DNA of 64,000 nucleotides from Bursaphelenchus xylophilus (taxonomy: Eukaryota; Nematoda; Chromadorea; Rhabditida; Aphelenchoididae), in NCBI GenBank assembly GCA_904066235.2, contig CAJFCV020000006.1, forward strand, positions 7,316,001 to 7,380,000, written 5' to 3'. The notes under the pieces are model-generated. The model saw nothing but the letters and a program-made list of their open reading frames with translations. It made no database searches and was not told the DNA's origin. Numbering within the stretch: position 1 is the stretch's first letter; every line of letters starts with the position of its first letter. Below, piece after piece: positions 46,820 through 60,045 of the stretch. A program made the position numbers and the translations under genes.

Positions 46820-48015
46820 TTATTTAAAGGAAGTGGTGTCTATCATGGAGGCCAGGGATTGTACAATATTGTCGGCGAGCATGTTGTTCACAGTGTCACC
46901 AAGATGTCTCTTCGGATCCCTCTTTCCGACATTCTTGATGGCCAATTGCTCTTCTGTCATCTTTTCCTCATCTTCCAAGGCCTGCAAATAAAAACATCTC
47001 AATCATTCATTTAGAAAAGAACCAAAACGTCATGACTACCCATAATAAAATTTTGGTTTTCATTAAGTCACCTTTTTAGGCATACCAACAATAAAGGGAG
47101 AAAATTAAGATTAGTAATATTCCCCCCGAGCTATGAGAAGTCATTTAAAAAGACAGAGGTAATGAGAAACTTACCTTTTTGTACAGCTTGGCCAACTTGA
47201 GCATTTCCTCGACGGAGTTTTCGTTGTTCTTACAATGATGTTCAAAGTTCTTAAGGGCCAGAGAATCGTTCCAACTTTGCTTGTTCAAGTTAAGAAGCAT
47301 CTTCTGTTCGAGTTGATGTGTTCTGTAGGCAATTGGGATAGAGTAATAATGCCGGTTTAATCCATGGATCAAAGCCTGAATGGAAGGCTTCTGAAGATGT
47401 CCAATGTTGGACGTGGTCTGTCGAGGTTCTTGGTTAAGGGCAATCGTCTGAGGATTGATGGTTCTGAAGGCGTCAATGACGACCTTTCCCTTTACAGATT
47501 GGATTGGATCGACCACAACAGCAACAGCTCGGTCTGAAAGAGCTTCAAAACTCTGTTGTGTGTTGATATCAACTCCAGACAACCAACAGCCAAACCCAGG
47601 ATGAGAGTGATACCATCCCACCACCATCTCGGGTCTTCCCGTCTGTTTCAGCATATCCAACATATTAGCTTGGAAGACAGGGTCCACGGCTTCAACAGAA
47701 ACACCCTAAAAACAAAAAATAAACAACCAGAGCCACATAATAGCCTGACTACACTTAACGACGGCTTACCGTTCCAGATTGAGGCATAGCAAAGACATCG
47801 ATTACATTCACCGTGTACTCATCCACAAATTCCCCCAACATCAGACCCATGACCTCCATGGGAACACCGGCACGTCCATGCTTTAACATCTTCAGGAGAG
47901 CCAGAGACGAAATGTAGACAGTTTCGGAAGTATCCACCTGATTAGAGTCTGATGGAGTAGCTCCGCCACCCATCAAATTACCTCCCAGACCTCCCAAACG
48001 AACAAATCTCTCCAT
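46820..48015 (-). CDS. rpn-11: 26S proteasome deubiquitinase Rpn11 (PSMD14)
   Basis: Minus-strand exons 48015-47770, 47705-47175 and 46981-46820 give 312 residues, the usual length. It removes ubiquitin chains at the proteasome lid as substrates are translocated. The JAMM zinc site is complete: Glu in [14 protein letters not shown] and the [14 protein letters not shown] motif. The Ins-1/Ins-2 regions and the C-terminal helices ([36 protein letters not shown]) that pair with Rpn8 are present. It is divergent from the gene at 48259, with a 243-bp shared upstream region. Confidence 0.96.
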
Positions 48016-48258
48016 TATATCCTGAAAAAAGTAAATTTAGAAACTATATTACGTATTCTCAAAGATAAAGTAAAACGATCGCCATTGTATCTTTACAATT
48101 TTTTATTTTCCGAAATAATTTTGCTTACAAAGAAAAAGACGTTGTTTGTTTTCGTGGTGGGACCCATTTCAGATGGAGATATTCTTATTTTCAAAATCAT
48201 TTTTTAATGACCATTAGAAGTATACGCAGTGGTTGTTTCAGTAGCTGGTGCGTACGAT

Positions 48259-48618
48259 ATGGGATTTCCTACCGAAGAAGTGATTTGCCGTCGAGATTTG
48301 GCAGATTCCGGGATCAACACAATCGTCATCGCGGGGGTCGTGGTCGTTTTGTCATCGTTGATTCTGCTCGTTGTTAACATCCTGTTGTATATGTTCACTA
48401 AGAAGAAGGTACGACAAATTGTCAATTCTAACAGACTTTAGATTGCGGCTCAATCAGCGAATGTTGTTGAGCAGATCCATATGATTATGGATTCTGTGAT
48501 GGTTTGTATGCTCCCAAGATCTTTAATGGGCAAACTTCGTGGAGAGAAAGAAGGAGAGAAACAATCCACCGGCAACGATAAGAAGAACAACAATAAGCCC
48601 TCGAAAAAGAAAATTTAA
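48259..48618 (+). CDS. Small single-pass membrane protein, unknown function
   Basis: Two exons (48259-48408, 48442-48618) give 108 residues. MGFPTEEVICRRD precedes a membrane helix (TIVIAGVVVVLSSLILLVVNILLYMF) and a short helical then Lys/Asn-rich tail (KKNNNKPSKKKI). The start is placed at the first ATG after a TTTCAG acceptor at 48228-48233. I do not recognise a family. Confidence 0.6.
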
Positions 48619-48657
48619 TGTACATTTAGTTTATTTTACCGAATAAATATTTACACG

Positions 48658-49766
48658 TCATCGGATTGGAGGTATCCTATCTTTCTGAGACTTGGTATTG
48701 AGAGGATAGGGACCGGAATGGGCAGGAAGAGGGGAACCGGGGTAAGGAAGGGAGTCAAATCCTGAAAATATGAAGATGTATTCAAAAGACCATTTTTGCA
48801 GACGTGGCTGCCGGGCCGGACCTTGGGCATCTTGAGGCCCGGCCCCGTAGCCATGTCTGCAGTTTTGGCCCATTACGTCAGCCCATAGTGGACCGCGGAA
48901 ATCTCACAGCTATTCTGACACTTTGGCTAGCCGATCCATGAAAAAAACTGGCTGTCATTTCAACTCATTGGCTAGCTGGTCAAACAATTTTGCAACTGGG
49001 ATACATATTGGGCCAATACCCAATCTGCCCCATGTTGCGCACCACAGACGCAGTAAACCAAAAGATTGTGGTTTAAGTCGCCGGATGATTGACATACAAA
49101 TCACGATAATTATTTTTACATTTTGTTTACTTACCGGGTACAGGGGAACTCATTAACTTTCGTTCTAATATTGGACTCCTCGATCGGACGGTGCTTATGC
49201 ATTCATCCAAATGGGATGTCAAGAGATCACAAACAGCCAGGGAGTCGGACAACATCTTCTCGTAGACCTCTGGCTGGAAAAGGCAATCCTTTCGTTGTCT
49301 TTGTTCCATCCTCTTCTCCGTATTGCGTAAAACTGCGTGTTTGGGAGTTGATCTGCAAGAAAATTACGGTAACTACTTTCACCCTTTATTACCTTGCCAC
49401 CATTGGTTGATTATCTCCAATCGCCAGTAAGGCCTCTGTTAGGTAATCTGGGTCTAATTCGTTGATACAATCAGCTGAGAAGGCCTTCCCTTTGGCCAAG
49501 GGATCCTTTTTCTTCTTCTTCTTGTCTTTGACTAGTGTCTGGGATTGGGATGTCTTCATACCATCTATGAGATCAATGTTGTTTTTCTTTGTTTTCTGTT
49601 TCCTTGGCCCCGAAGGCGGTTTCTGGCCGTCTTTCTTCTCAATTTCACTCAAATTAATGGTGGATTGAGGGGCAATGGGCGTCGCTGACTGTCTTTTCCG
49701 TCGATGGAAGACGGAGAATAACGAGGAATGATGAGGTTTGTTCGGATGAAGGCCATTCGATGTCAT
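48658..49766 (-). CDS. Basic protein of unknown function
   Basis: Minus-strand exons 49766-49393, 49352-49135 and 48761-48658 sum to 231 residues with consistent phases. The N-terminal third is basic and Ser-rich with a Lys cluster (KDKKKKKKDPLAKGK); the middle has two predicted helices (YLTEALLAIGDNQPMVA and PEVYEKMLSDSLAVCDLLTSHLDECIS) and the C-terminus is Pro/Ser/Gly-rich. I do not recognise the family. The 373-bp second intron could hide a further exon. Its 3' end is convergent with the membrane protein at 48259. Confidence 0.65.
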
Positions 49767-52694
49767 CTGGAGTCATTTTATTCATAACAAAAAAAAATAA
49801 ATTGCGCGAAGAATAAGTAAACTGGAATATTTACGAGTCGGGAAATGTTACTCGGGGATTACTTGACTGGGAATGCATTGACCATGCGAGAATGAAACGC
49901 ATTACATTTTACATGATTCAGCGACAACCGAGCTAACAAAAGACACTTTTACCAGACATCGTTCATGTATAATATGAGGCGGATTCGAGGGAAATCCGAG
50001 TGAAGAAATACGGTAGATCTATTGGCCATACAGGCACCGTTTAATTTTTGCGCCAAAAATTGTAATTGGAAAAGAATTTCAGAAAGATCTCGTTAACGCC
50101 TTCGGAAAGTCCTCCCCGAAACTGTGAGACGGAGACCTTCAGAGGTATAAAACACCGGCTGAGTCATGACCGGAACGTCAATATTACTAAAGAGAATACT
50201 AACAATGCAATGTACGGTCATCTTTTATAAAACATATGTTATACGAGTGAAATGAATCCCATTCTTGTCTTCTCTTCTGAAAACATCTTCGAATTTCAGA
50301 AAAGGTAATTTGAGACACCGGGAGGGTGACGATGATATTATTAAGACAAACGAAAAGAACGGGAAAAAAGAGAAAAAATATGACAAACGAAGTGGAAAAT
50401 AAACGGTCCGAATACTAACAATAAGCACTGTTAATAAATTCACAATTATTTTATTACAACTCGAGCCGAATGTACTCGGATGTAAGTTAATGCCAACTTT
50501 TATGTTTGCTTCGAAACATTGAAAACGATGTAAAAGTGGGTGATTGAGGTGTCGTAAAGCGTGCCAAACGATGGGTACCCAGATTACAGAACATCCCAAC
50601 CGACGCCGGATTAAGTCCATTCTTTTGACAAACGGCAGATGGGCGAGGGAAATGAGGCGGCGCCAAATGGGGACCCGTTTACGATCCTTCGGAAGACCGC
50701 GGCACGCTACCGCCAAGGTCGCCAACATGTTCAACTGTCAGAATCTCCGTCATTGTTTACTCTTCGAATTTAGCTTTGGCCCACCTTTTGATGGGCGGAA
50801 TCATAAAAAATGCTCGAAAATTGGAAAGAATTAGAACAAACATGTGGTTATAAAGGAATCTTATTTATCTTTAGCCCCGGCTATAGTCGTATACAGGTGG
50901 AAAATCAGAAAACAATGCAGGGTGTTCGTAAACATAAAAAGAGAAAACGATTTACGCAATAGAACATATATATAATAATAAGGAATGTCGTCGTTACATA
51001 ACCCCGTAACATCGCGACAAGAGCAATAAAAAAGGGAACTTTCCCCCAACTGTCCCTAATTATGATCCTGAGGCCGTTTTATGCATCTTGCATGAGAGAA
51101 AGCATGGTCAGGAAGTTGATAAAGGCCATTAAAAAGTCATAGGGATAATTTAATGACAACTTTTGTTTCGCAATTTCAGGAGCAAAGTATACCGGTTTCC
51201 CAGTGTAGGAAGTAAATAGCTACAGTTTCAGTAACTCAGTAATCCCAGCTCAGCCGGCGATCCCGCCAAATCCCCATAAAATTGCGGCTCTTTTTTATGA
51301 CAGTCCATTTTTGGGTCCGCCGAGAGTCATTCAAGAGAACCCCGTCATTTCTGGCACCCTGATGACAACAACAAGACAATAGGTGGGAAGAAATCGGATC
51401 CGGACGGATCTTCTTCAGATGGCCTTTCAGGTCCGGTTTGGGCGCCCTTGAGATCGCGAGCAGCTTTCTGAGATTTCTATTTATCTTCAGCCTTTAATTG
51501 TCGATACCGTACTTCCGGAAATTTTACTTAAAGAAATTAGTTTTTGAGGAGAAAGCGGCTTCTGGATTCAAAAGTTTTTAAGTTTTAATTTGCAAAAAAA
51601 CGATGATTAATCCAAACTTGCGTACCCTGAAAGAAATGCTTAACAAAAAAGATGTCATCTCATGGCCCTTGGATGACTGATGGCTCAGAAGTAATTAGGG
51701 ATCTCAGGGACGTTGTTTATCAACAAACGTGTGACTTTCCCGACTGTAGCGGCATGCCCTCGGGCTCTTTACGGAGGACAGTTGTCTTTTGAAGTCGAAA
51801 AACGCTCTAATTGTTGGGCCAAAACCAAAACACAGCTGGACGAGACTGACCGCCCAAACACCCGAAACGACCTCAAATCCGAAAAGTTTAGGACCAAATA
51901 TCCGGAAAATTAGTGGAAGAGGCCACGGACCGCCTGCTTGGCCACAATCTCGGCAGTTCACGCGAAGCCCGCCGGGTCTAGAAAAAGCCGGGACCTCGAT
52001 TATAGCCGAGAAGCATGATTAATGTCTGAATGGGGAGCCCGGTTCAACGCGGAATTCAATTCGAAGCGCGGCCACTGCAAACAAACCATCGGACTTTTAA
52101 TCTCGAGATTAAACCATGTTCATCCCCTGGGGCAATTAGGACAAAGCTCTTTGTCCAAAATGACGAAACAGGTGCGTGATGGATTTGATTGATCTGAAGA
52201 GCCGAGAGGTGTAAACTAATGTTGTTCGAGAAGAGTAATGAACAGCAAGAACAAAATAAAGTGAGGAGAATACGTTTGGTCCCATCAGATAAATTAATTT
52301 GCCCCAATCACAGCGGAAGGGCCACCAAACAGACCCTTGTAATCACATCAACTGTTATGACAGACAAACGTCCATATCCAGAAGCATTTCCTTTTCCCCG
52401 GAGGCGCGTCCATATCCGCAGATCCAATCTCATTCTGTCAAACGCGCATCCAAACACAAAAAGGGCGTGAAATTGGAGGGCAAAAGCGTTTAGAAAACAA
52501 CACAAAAGGAGGGGAAATACGATGGGAAGGATACCGAAATGAATGGTCAGATACGGAAAGTGACCTTTAGCTAAAAGAATTACTATAGTAATATTGCTAT
52601 TATCTTTAACATTCTTCAAAAAAAAGCTGATCATAGACGGCAATCAATATTTATATTTGGGTGAGTCACAATATAATAAACATAAATGGGTAAG
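49767..52694. other. Large intergenic region
   Basis: About 2.9 kb between two minus-strand genes. No exon with recognisable domains or consistent splice phases is seen. Promoter elements of the 48658-49766 gene would lie near 49767 upward. Confidence 0.5.
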
Positions 52695-55600
52695 TTAAAG
52701 TCCGTTCTCTTCTTCTTCTCTCTTGGCTGCCAATACTGATGGGAGTTGTGACTTGAGAGTATTGGGACTGTCCAAAGGCAACTTCTGATCGAGAATTGTA
52801 TCCCTGACTCTGAAGATGGACATTCGTTGAGGAGTTTTAGCGGTTTGTTTGAGGAGTTGATCTTTGCTAGGGATGGGAGAAAAGGTGGCCGACATGAGAT
52901 CAGTGTTCCCCCTTCTGCTTGGAGTGTTTCCAGAGTGAGATTCCCGTAAGAACTGATGATGGACAAACCTCTCCACCTCTGTTTTTGATGACTCCAAGTA
53001 CTTCTCCAATTGGTCACAATTGGTTTGGATATATTCGTCCTGAAAAACAAACCTAATACTTTCAATCACTAATTAAAGCATGAACTAGAAAAAATCCTGA
53101 CCTCTTTCTCAGCCAACGTAAAGACTTCTTCTGACCCTTCTTCCAACCTAATCTCGCTTTCCTTGGCCAAAGAGACCACCTCCTCGCACTGTGCGTTGAT
53201 GGTTTCCTCCGCCGTTTTCACTTCATTTCTGACTTTACCAGTTTTCTCAATCAAATTCTTCTTCATCTCATCTAGTCGTTGACTTGAAGCAGTATTCGTT
53301 GCGTTGGAAACCTGAGACAGGCATTACAAATACAGTACGATCTCAAACACTTACGGCATTCATTTCCTCGGACTCTGTTTTTATCTTTTTGATCGGAAGA
53401 ACCACGTCTCGGATAATGGAAGTGGCTTCAGTGATGTTAAGAAGTGGTTTCTTCATGTTCTCAAATGCTTCGTCATAGCATCTCTTGTTGGATTTGTTCT
53501 GTTCAATCAACTTCGTGGTCATCTCCAGCACATTGCACAGAAGATCGTCGGTATTTCTGCACTTCTCATCACTCATTTTTGTAAGATTGATAATCTAAAA
53601 TCTGTTTCAATTATTCTACAACAATACTTATCAGTGATTCGTTTAAACACTGACCTCTACCTCCATTCTGTCCTTATAAACATTGAAAAGAGTGAAGAAT
53701 TCCTCAATCTTCTTCAGGATTCCTTCAAGTTGGTTGGACTTGTCGGTAAAATGTTGGGAGATGTCTTTCTAAAAATAAATTGCTTTAAAAAGGGAAATAT
53801 CCCAATTTCAACGCTCAAATAAAAGGCAGACATTCAGATAAGAAAACGATGCCTAGTTTCATCAAAATCTCAATGCCGCACTTGGGGCACTTCAACTGTA
53901 AGTGCACCCTAAAGGCGAAATCTTACAAAGAAAGACAGCAGAAGCTCCTTGACTTTGCTGAACGAGTCCTCCAACTGAATATCATGACCATCAAGGACTG
54001 ATTTGATGGACTCGGACATTGATTTGACCTGCTTAATCACATTGGCAGCAGATTCCTCATTTGTTTCCAACTTCCGAGTGATGTCATCTTTTAAACCAAA
54101 CACTAGAATACGACATTAAAAATAACACCGATACAATGTCAACCTTACATTTCGTTTCAAGTTCAGAGACCGTCACCTTGCTCTTTTCTCTGACGTTTTC
54201 GACGACTTCTGTCTTCGTTTTGTTACTCTTGTTTATGAAGTCCGCAGAGAATTCTCCCATTAGATGGTCGTTTTTCTCGTTCATGTCCCTGAATTGTTCA
54301 ATCTTGTTCTGCGCTTGATTTAATTCTTCGTAAAACGTCAAAGCCGTCTCATGATGCTGAAAAAATATTTTAAGACACGGAAACAATGTACAAGGTGTAC
54401 CAATTTTGTGGCCCTATTTTAATTGGCTATAACTTCTTTAATCTTGGGCCAAATTTAACGACCGAAAATACGACCAAAAAATGAAACCAAATATAACAGC
54501 CCATAACTATATGTTCGACTTACCTTTGTATATCATATTTGGTATTAAGCAAAATGAGGACGTCTGAGGATTTTGGGAAAAAAGAATTAAAAAATTTGGC
54601 CCAAAATTAAAGAAGTTATAGCGAATTAAAATCGGGCCATAAAATTGGTACACCCTGTATAAAGCGGGAGACCTGATCTAGTCGACAAAAATGTGCAATT
54701 TTGTTTCCAGGAGGTAGTAAAAATCCCGAAAAACACCTCCCTTTTCTGACCAAAAAAACTGCTTCGAATTCCCGCTCCCTTTCATCGTGAAAAAGTACAT
54801 TTTTGATGGCTGTATCATATCCCCACTGCAAAATAAATATTCTTACTTTCTTCTCCCGAGCTCTCAGTTTATCGGCAACACCTTCGAAGATCTGCAGAGC
54901 GTCAACGGCGGAGTTATAGCTGTTAGACATATCGCTCAGCTCTTTTTTTAGCTTTTCGTTTTCCCTGACTCTTCTTTCGTATCTTGCCGTTCGTGCCTTA
55001 AGGTCTTGGTATGCTCTTTGATACTGTTCATCCATGAAGGACAAATCTTCTGTCATCTACAAAATAATTATAATGACTTTAAACATTAATTACATTCATC
55101 AACTTTGTCAATTTTTCCGCCAGTTCAGCTTCAAGATTCTCCAGTTTTTCACGGCTCTCGGCATTCTCATTTTGCATTTGCCTAAAAAAATGCGTGCATT
55201 TAAAATAAATGTCTCAGCCTACTCATAATTCTCTTTATCGACGTAAAATCCTTGTCCACATCTAGCTGACGCCAAATCCTTCTGCAATCTCGCAATTTCC
55301 TCATCGTAAGCCAGCAAAATCCGCTTCCTGGAGACACATTTGTTGGCTTCGGGATTATTTCTGATGTTCTTGGCTCTCTGCCCATATTCCAAAGTAGAAA
55401 CAGACTCTTCCAAATTTGTCGAAGCTGGGCTGAGAGTCGCAATAATAGTGGTAATCGTCTTTCCCCCCAAAGAATCCTGTAGGATACGGGTCAGCTTTGA
55501 CTCTCTATATGGGATATGGGCTGCATTCGAGGTGAGAGCGTTGATTACTCGCCCCAGAGCGAGCAAAGAAGTGTTGATGTTCCCTGCTTCGCGGGCTCTC

Positions 55601-56563
55601 TGATCGACAGCCCCGGATCTTCCAACATTTTCCGATCCAGCCAAGTCAACCAAATGAATCTTCCCAACCCGAAGTAATTCCTCATCATCAATTGTTTGTC
55701 TGGTGGTAACCGTAAGAGTGAACACCGAATGAGATCGACTAAAAGAAATAAAAAACGAAATGGGCCCTCACCTTGAACTTATATTCATCAAGGTAGCAGC
55801 AGTCTTTCTTTTCTCAGCTCCTCTCTTCAAAATCTCGTAAACCTCGGTTCTACTTCTCACGGGAGTGTCTTCCATGCCCGAAATCACGATTCCCTTTAAA
55901 GCAAACTAACATAATCAAAAAAAACTTACGTTCTCCTTATTATCATACACTCTCAGGGGCTGATTGTTGACGCTCAGCAGGTCAAACAATTGCTCGTTGT
56001 ACAACTCAACGTACGACGCCCGAACACTATAATCTTCGGGTTTCTAAACACATGAACATCAATTAAAGTTAACTTACTTCGGTCTCAAGTGTTGTAAAAA
56101 TATGATGTAGCGCACGAGGAATTATTCCTGCCTTCGGATCGTCTTCCCATGAGAATTCTCCATTGTCGTCGTGATGTCCTTCCATTGTGTATGTTTTCCC
56201 AGATCCTGTTTGGCCGTAGCTGAACAGACATTTTATGTTCAATCAATCTAGTAACTCACGCGAAAACAGTGCAGTTGTAACCATTCAAAACCTGTGAAAT
56301 TAACGGAGCTACAACTTCTTTGTATACCACAATCTGAGAGGCATCTTCGTCGTATGCTCGGTCGAATGGGCCAAACTGCCTCATATTAAGTTTGTCTCGC
56401 AAGTAAACAACTTTCGTGTCACGGTCAATCGAAGCTACACTCCGTCCCTTCTCCATGATCTCCTTCCCATTCAACGGTCTAAACAAATTATAAAAAAAAA
56501 AATCCCTTACCTTATTCTTACAACCACTTGTACATTCTTCTTTCTTTGTGTCTGCTTCGACAT
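52695..56563 (-). CDS. bmk-1: Kinesin-5 / BimC motor (Eg5, BMK-1 type)
   Basis: A many-exon minus-strand gene from ATG 56563. Kinesin-5 is a homotetrameric plus-end motor that slides antiparallel spindle microtubules. Motor motifs: VVVRIRPLNGKE at the N-terminus, P-loop [14 protein letters not shown] (split by an intron at about 56220-56260), switch I NISSSRSHSVF, switch [15 protein letters not shown], then [19 protein letters not shown] and the neck region. A long series of coiled-coil exons follows to about 53070. The tail has [10 protein letters not shown], a variant of the BimC box whose Thr is a CDK1 site in Eg5. The intron between about 54358 and 54843 contains a 271-bp MITE. Exact borders of some stalk exons were not resolved. 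Confidence 0.9.
54389..54659. mobile_element. TACAGGGTG-type MITE in a kinesin-5 intron
   Basis: The left end TACAAGGTGTACCAATTTTG and the complement of the right end TACAGGGTGTACCAATTTTA mirror each other for about 70 bp (including GCTATAACTTCTTTAAT). The outermost TA fits a TA target duplication. It shares its first dozen bases with the 649-bp element at 9852. Confidence 0.8.
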
Positions 56564-56881
56564 CTTGAAATGTAGGTAACAAACCGATGAAAAACTCCAA
56601 CCGGCCCGTTTTTTAACCAAAGTAAATGAAAAAAGCCGCAAACGCGAGAAATTCTGAATCGAAATCGTTTTTTCGCGGACTTTTTGAAGAATAGAAATTT
56701 CTTGGCATTATGTTTTAAACAAAAACCCGACATTTCTTTTCTTACATCTTCATGCGCGCGAATGAAGATGTAAGAGAAGATTAATTCATGGGTAACCTTC
56801 TCCGTTATTGCTGTTTCCATAAACTAGATTTTTATGTTTCTTATTATTCTTTAATCTGTTATTTATTGATTTTGTTCAGAT

Positions 56882-57254
56882 ATGGCGGACCCAAAGTCTC
56901 AGACTGATGTTCCAGATTCCATTTTGTACAATGAAATTGCTATCAGAAACAATTTCCAAGTTCTGGAGTACTCAAGGACGTGCCATGCAGCTCTCGCTGG
57001 AATTGCTGCTGGGATTCTTGGACTAACTGGCCTGTGGGGTTTTGGATTTTACATTTTCATGGTTCTTCTCCAGGTAAATCAATATTCAAAAATTGTTTAA
57101 CTTTTAGGCCGGAATCTGGGAATTGAAGTCCAACTTTGCATGGAATAAGTACTTCTTTAGTCGGTCTCTCATAATAAATCATTCTTTTGTAGGCGGTCTC
57201 TTCACTTATGTACTTCTTTGGGTATTTATCTACGGAATTGTTCATGTTTATTGA
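56882..57254 (+). CDS. emc-6: ER membrane protein complex subunit 6 (EMC6)
   Basis: Two exons (56882-57073, 57108-57254) give 112 residues, as in other animals (human 110). EMC inserts tail-anchored and multipass proteins in the ER. The family blocks are clear: NFQVLEYSRTCHAALAGIAAGILGLTGLWGFGFY, and at the C-terminus WNKYFFSRSL followed by GGLFTYVLLWVFIYGIVHVY. Divergent from kinesin-5 (318 bp between starts). A golgin gene starts 95 bp downstream on the same strand. Confidence 0.95.
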
Positions 57255-57349
57255 CATAAATGACAATAATTTATTGAATGGAGTTCTTTGAGGGTTTGTG
57301 ACCATAAATATCATTCGATTTGCTCTCTTCTAAAAATTGTCTAGATCGT

Positions 57350-59557
57350 ATGACCGAACATCTCCAAAGAACGATCGATGAACAGAGAAGTCAGCTCGAG
57401 AATTACGAAAAGAAGTTGAAAGGTAAGGTGAAGTCTCCGTGGCTCTTTTATTTCTTCTTTAGATGTTGTTACCGCATACAAATCCTTGCAAGTTGAAAAG
57501 GAAGCCCTTCAAGTGGCTTTATCAGCGATAAGTGGAGATAAACCAGAAGATGAATCCCAGGAAGGCAGTGAAAGCGAACCCAGGAATGAGATTGAAAGTT
57601 TGAAGCAGGCCATAACGACATTAACTAAGGAGAACAAAAAGAAAGAGATGGCCTATCAGGCGGATAAAAGATTGTTGTTGTCAAAAAATGAGAAGTTACA
57701 AACGATGGTCGATAGCATTACGGCCATGAACGCCAAGTCCAAAGATTTAGTAGGCTTCCTTGTCGCTAAATTTAAAATTTTTAGCCAAAATACGTAGAGA
57801 AAATACGGAGGCTGGAAGAAGATAAAGAGAAATTACTAGCTGATCATGGTGCTATGCTGAATAACATGCAGAAAAGATACGCCGAAGAAGTGACAAAAGT
57901 GAAGAAGTGCGAACAAACCGTAAGATTACGTTTCCTTGGATAATAATTTATAGATATCTAATCTTTACAAACAAATCCACGAAAAAGATCAACAATTACA
58001 AGCTAATTCAACTATTATAAATCAGTTTGAGAAGGTGCAAGATGAAATGCTTAGATGGAAAAAACAAGCGGAACACACGCCCAGAGAGAGTATTCTCTTG
58101 CATCAATTGGAGGAATTAAAGGTAACTTGGATTTATTTCTATTTATTGGTTTAGAAGTCACATAAAGAAGAGTTGGAGTTGGAAAGAAATAGAAGATCTG
58201 CTTCGAAGAATGTTGATGAAAATAAAGAAGGCAGAATATTCGAATTGGAACAACGAGTAGAAGCTCTGATGGGACAGATAGCATCGTTGGAACATGACAG
58301 GGCCAATCTGAAGGAGCAATTAGAGGAGACTGAAAAGAGAGAAGTCAGTAATTCTTCTAATTCTATCCATGATGTCATTCCTCGAAAGAATCTCAAGCTG
58401 GTGTTTGTCAAAACCTATGAAAAATTAAAGGCCGCAGAAGATTTTGATGTTTATAGTGAGTTAATTGGATTAATATATTGTGTTCTAATTTTCAGATGTT
58501 CTATCGCTTGAAAGGCCATCAGTGCCCCAACAGGCATTGGAATACAACAATCAAGTTACTAAAACGACAACAAACTGTGATAAATGTACCGAATCTTACA
58601 AGGAATTGCAGTACTTCAAGAGTGTCATAAACCACCTCCAGAATCAAGTAAAGGTTTTAGAAGATAATCATGAGCAAACAAGGAAGACGCATGAAGACGT
58701 ACGTAACTGACCGGAAGATGATTATTTCAAAAGATTTTAGGTGGCCAAGTCTTTAAGAAATCGAATAGTCGAATTGGAAGAAAGCCAAGAGAAAACCTAC
58801 ACCGATTTAACAAGTGAGACCAAACGGAAAGTTACAGAGTTGGAGCAAGAAATTCAGAAGCAAAGAGAACGCATGATAACGGTAATCGAAGAGAAGAACA
58901 GAGAAATCGAGATTGTAAAGTAAGTTGTCCTTGATTTGGATTATACTATTGTTTAGACAGACGATAGACGAGATGAGGAAAACCCATTGTCACGACCCAG
59001 TCGATCCCTCTCCTGATCTGTTTAACAGTTCAGCAGACAATATGAGAGCCGTGATGAATAGTTCCTTTGACGAGGACACTTTTGCTTCTCATGCAACCAG
59101 GAAAAGATCCAATGGTCAATTTGGAGAGTTTAGGAATGTATATTACGAAGAAGAGATCCGGAAATATGAACAGGAGATCAGTGAATTACGGTAAGGTAAA
59201 CAGGGTAGTCAGCGTGCATTTGACGTTTTAGTAATGTGCTGAGGCTGTCAGAGCTTAAGATTGGAGATATTGAACAAGCAAGTCTGACAAAGGACATGCA
59301 ATATCTGCAGATTATTGAGGCGTTAAAGGAAGAGGTCAGGGTATTGGAAGGTAATTCTACTACGATTTTATAATCACTTTTTAGGAAAATTGAATCTTCA
59401 AAAAGCTGATACAAATATGGAATATCTCCGTAATATATTCGTCCAGTTTCTGAATTCTTCTAGTGCGTCAAGTCGGAAATGTGTCCTCAGGGCAATAGCG
59501 CTAATTCTTAGACTAACACCCAATGAAATGAAGAAGGTAGAGAAATGGAACATATAA
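57350..59557 (+). CDS. GRIP-domain golgin, GCC1/GCC88 type
   Basis: Multi-exon coiled-coil protein. GCC88 is a trans-Golgi tether recruited by ARL1 through its GRIP domain. The N-terminus (TIDEQRSQLENYEKKLKDVV, then TAYKSLQVEKEALQ) closely matches the conserved start of GCC88. Exons between 57470 and 59370 are nearly all heptad-rich. The GRIP domain is at 59400-59557 (NMEYLRNIFVQFLNSS with the ligand-binding Tyr, then ILRLTPNEMKKVEK). A segment near 59060-59190 matches the Glu-Glu-Ile-x-x-Leu region before GRIP. An acceptor (TTGTCTAG) lies just before the ATG and only 95 bp separate it from the EMC6 stop. Confidence 0.85.
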
Positions 59558-60045
59558 AGGAGACATGCGGTTTATGAGTGAGACTAATCTGTTATAGCCA
59601 TAATGATAAAGAGTAAGGGTATTTAATTCCTGTTTACTTACAACGGACAGTTTGTCATTTCTCCCCGAGTACAGCTATTGATCACTATCTCCGTCTTTGC
59701 CTCCCGTCACTTTTGAAGTACATGTCGATTGTAAGAATATTGTATTGTAAAGTTCGCGTTTTAACTTTGTTAATCTTTTTATGTCGTCTTTGTTTCTGGT
59801 GCCCACAAGAAATTTTTATTTCCGGTATGAAATTATTAAAAATGGTTTTACGAATAAAACATGTTCCTCACACACACGATAAGAAGTAACTTCTACAAAC
59901 TTCTCATTGCCTCTAGATGATTCCTTATAAAATCGGGCGCAGCTCGCGTACCGATAATTCTGGAAATCGCTAGAAATATTTATTGTTTTGCAATGAAAGG
60001 TGAACGCTTTTAGTTTTTCTCGGGTAAACCTTCAAATCAACTCCG
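59558..60045. other. Intergenic region
   Basis: GCC1 3' UTR (AATAAA near 59855) and the upstream region of the next gene; no coding sequence seen. Confidence 0.5.
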
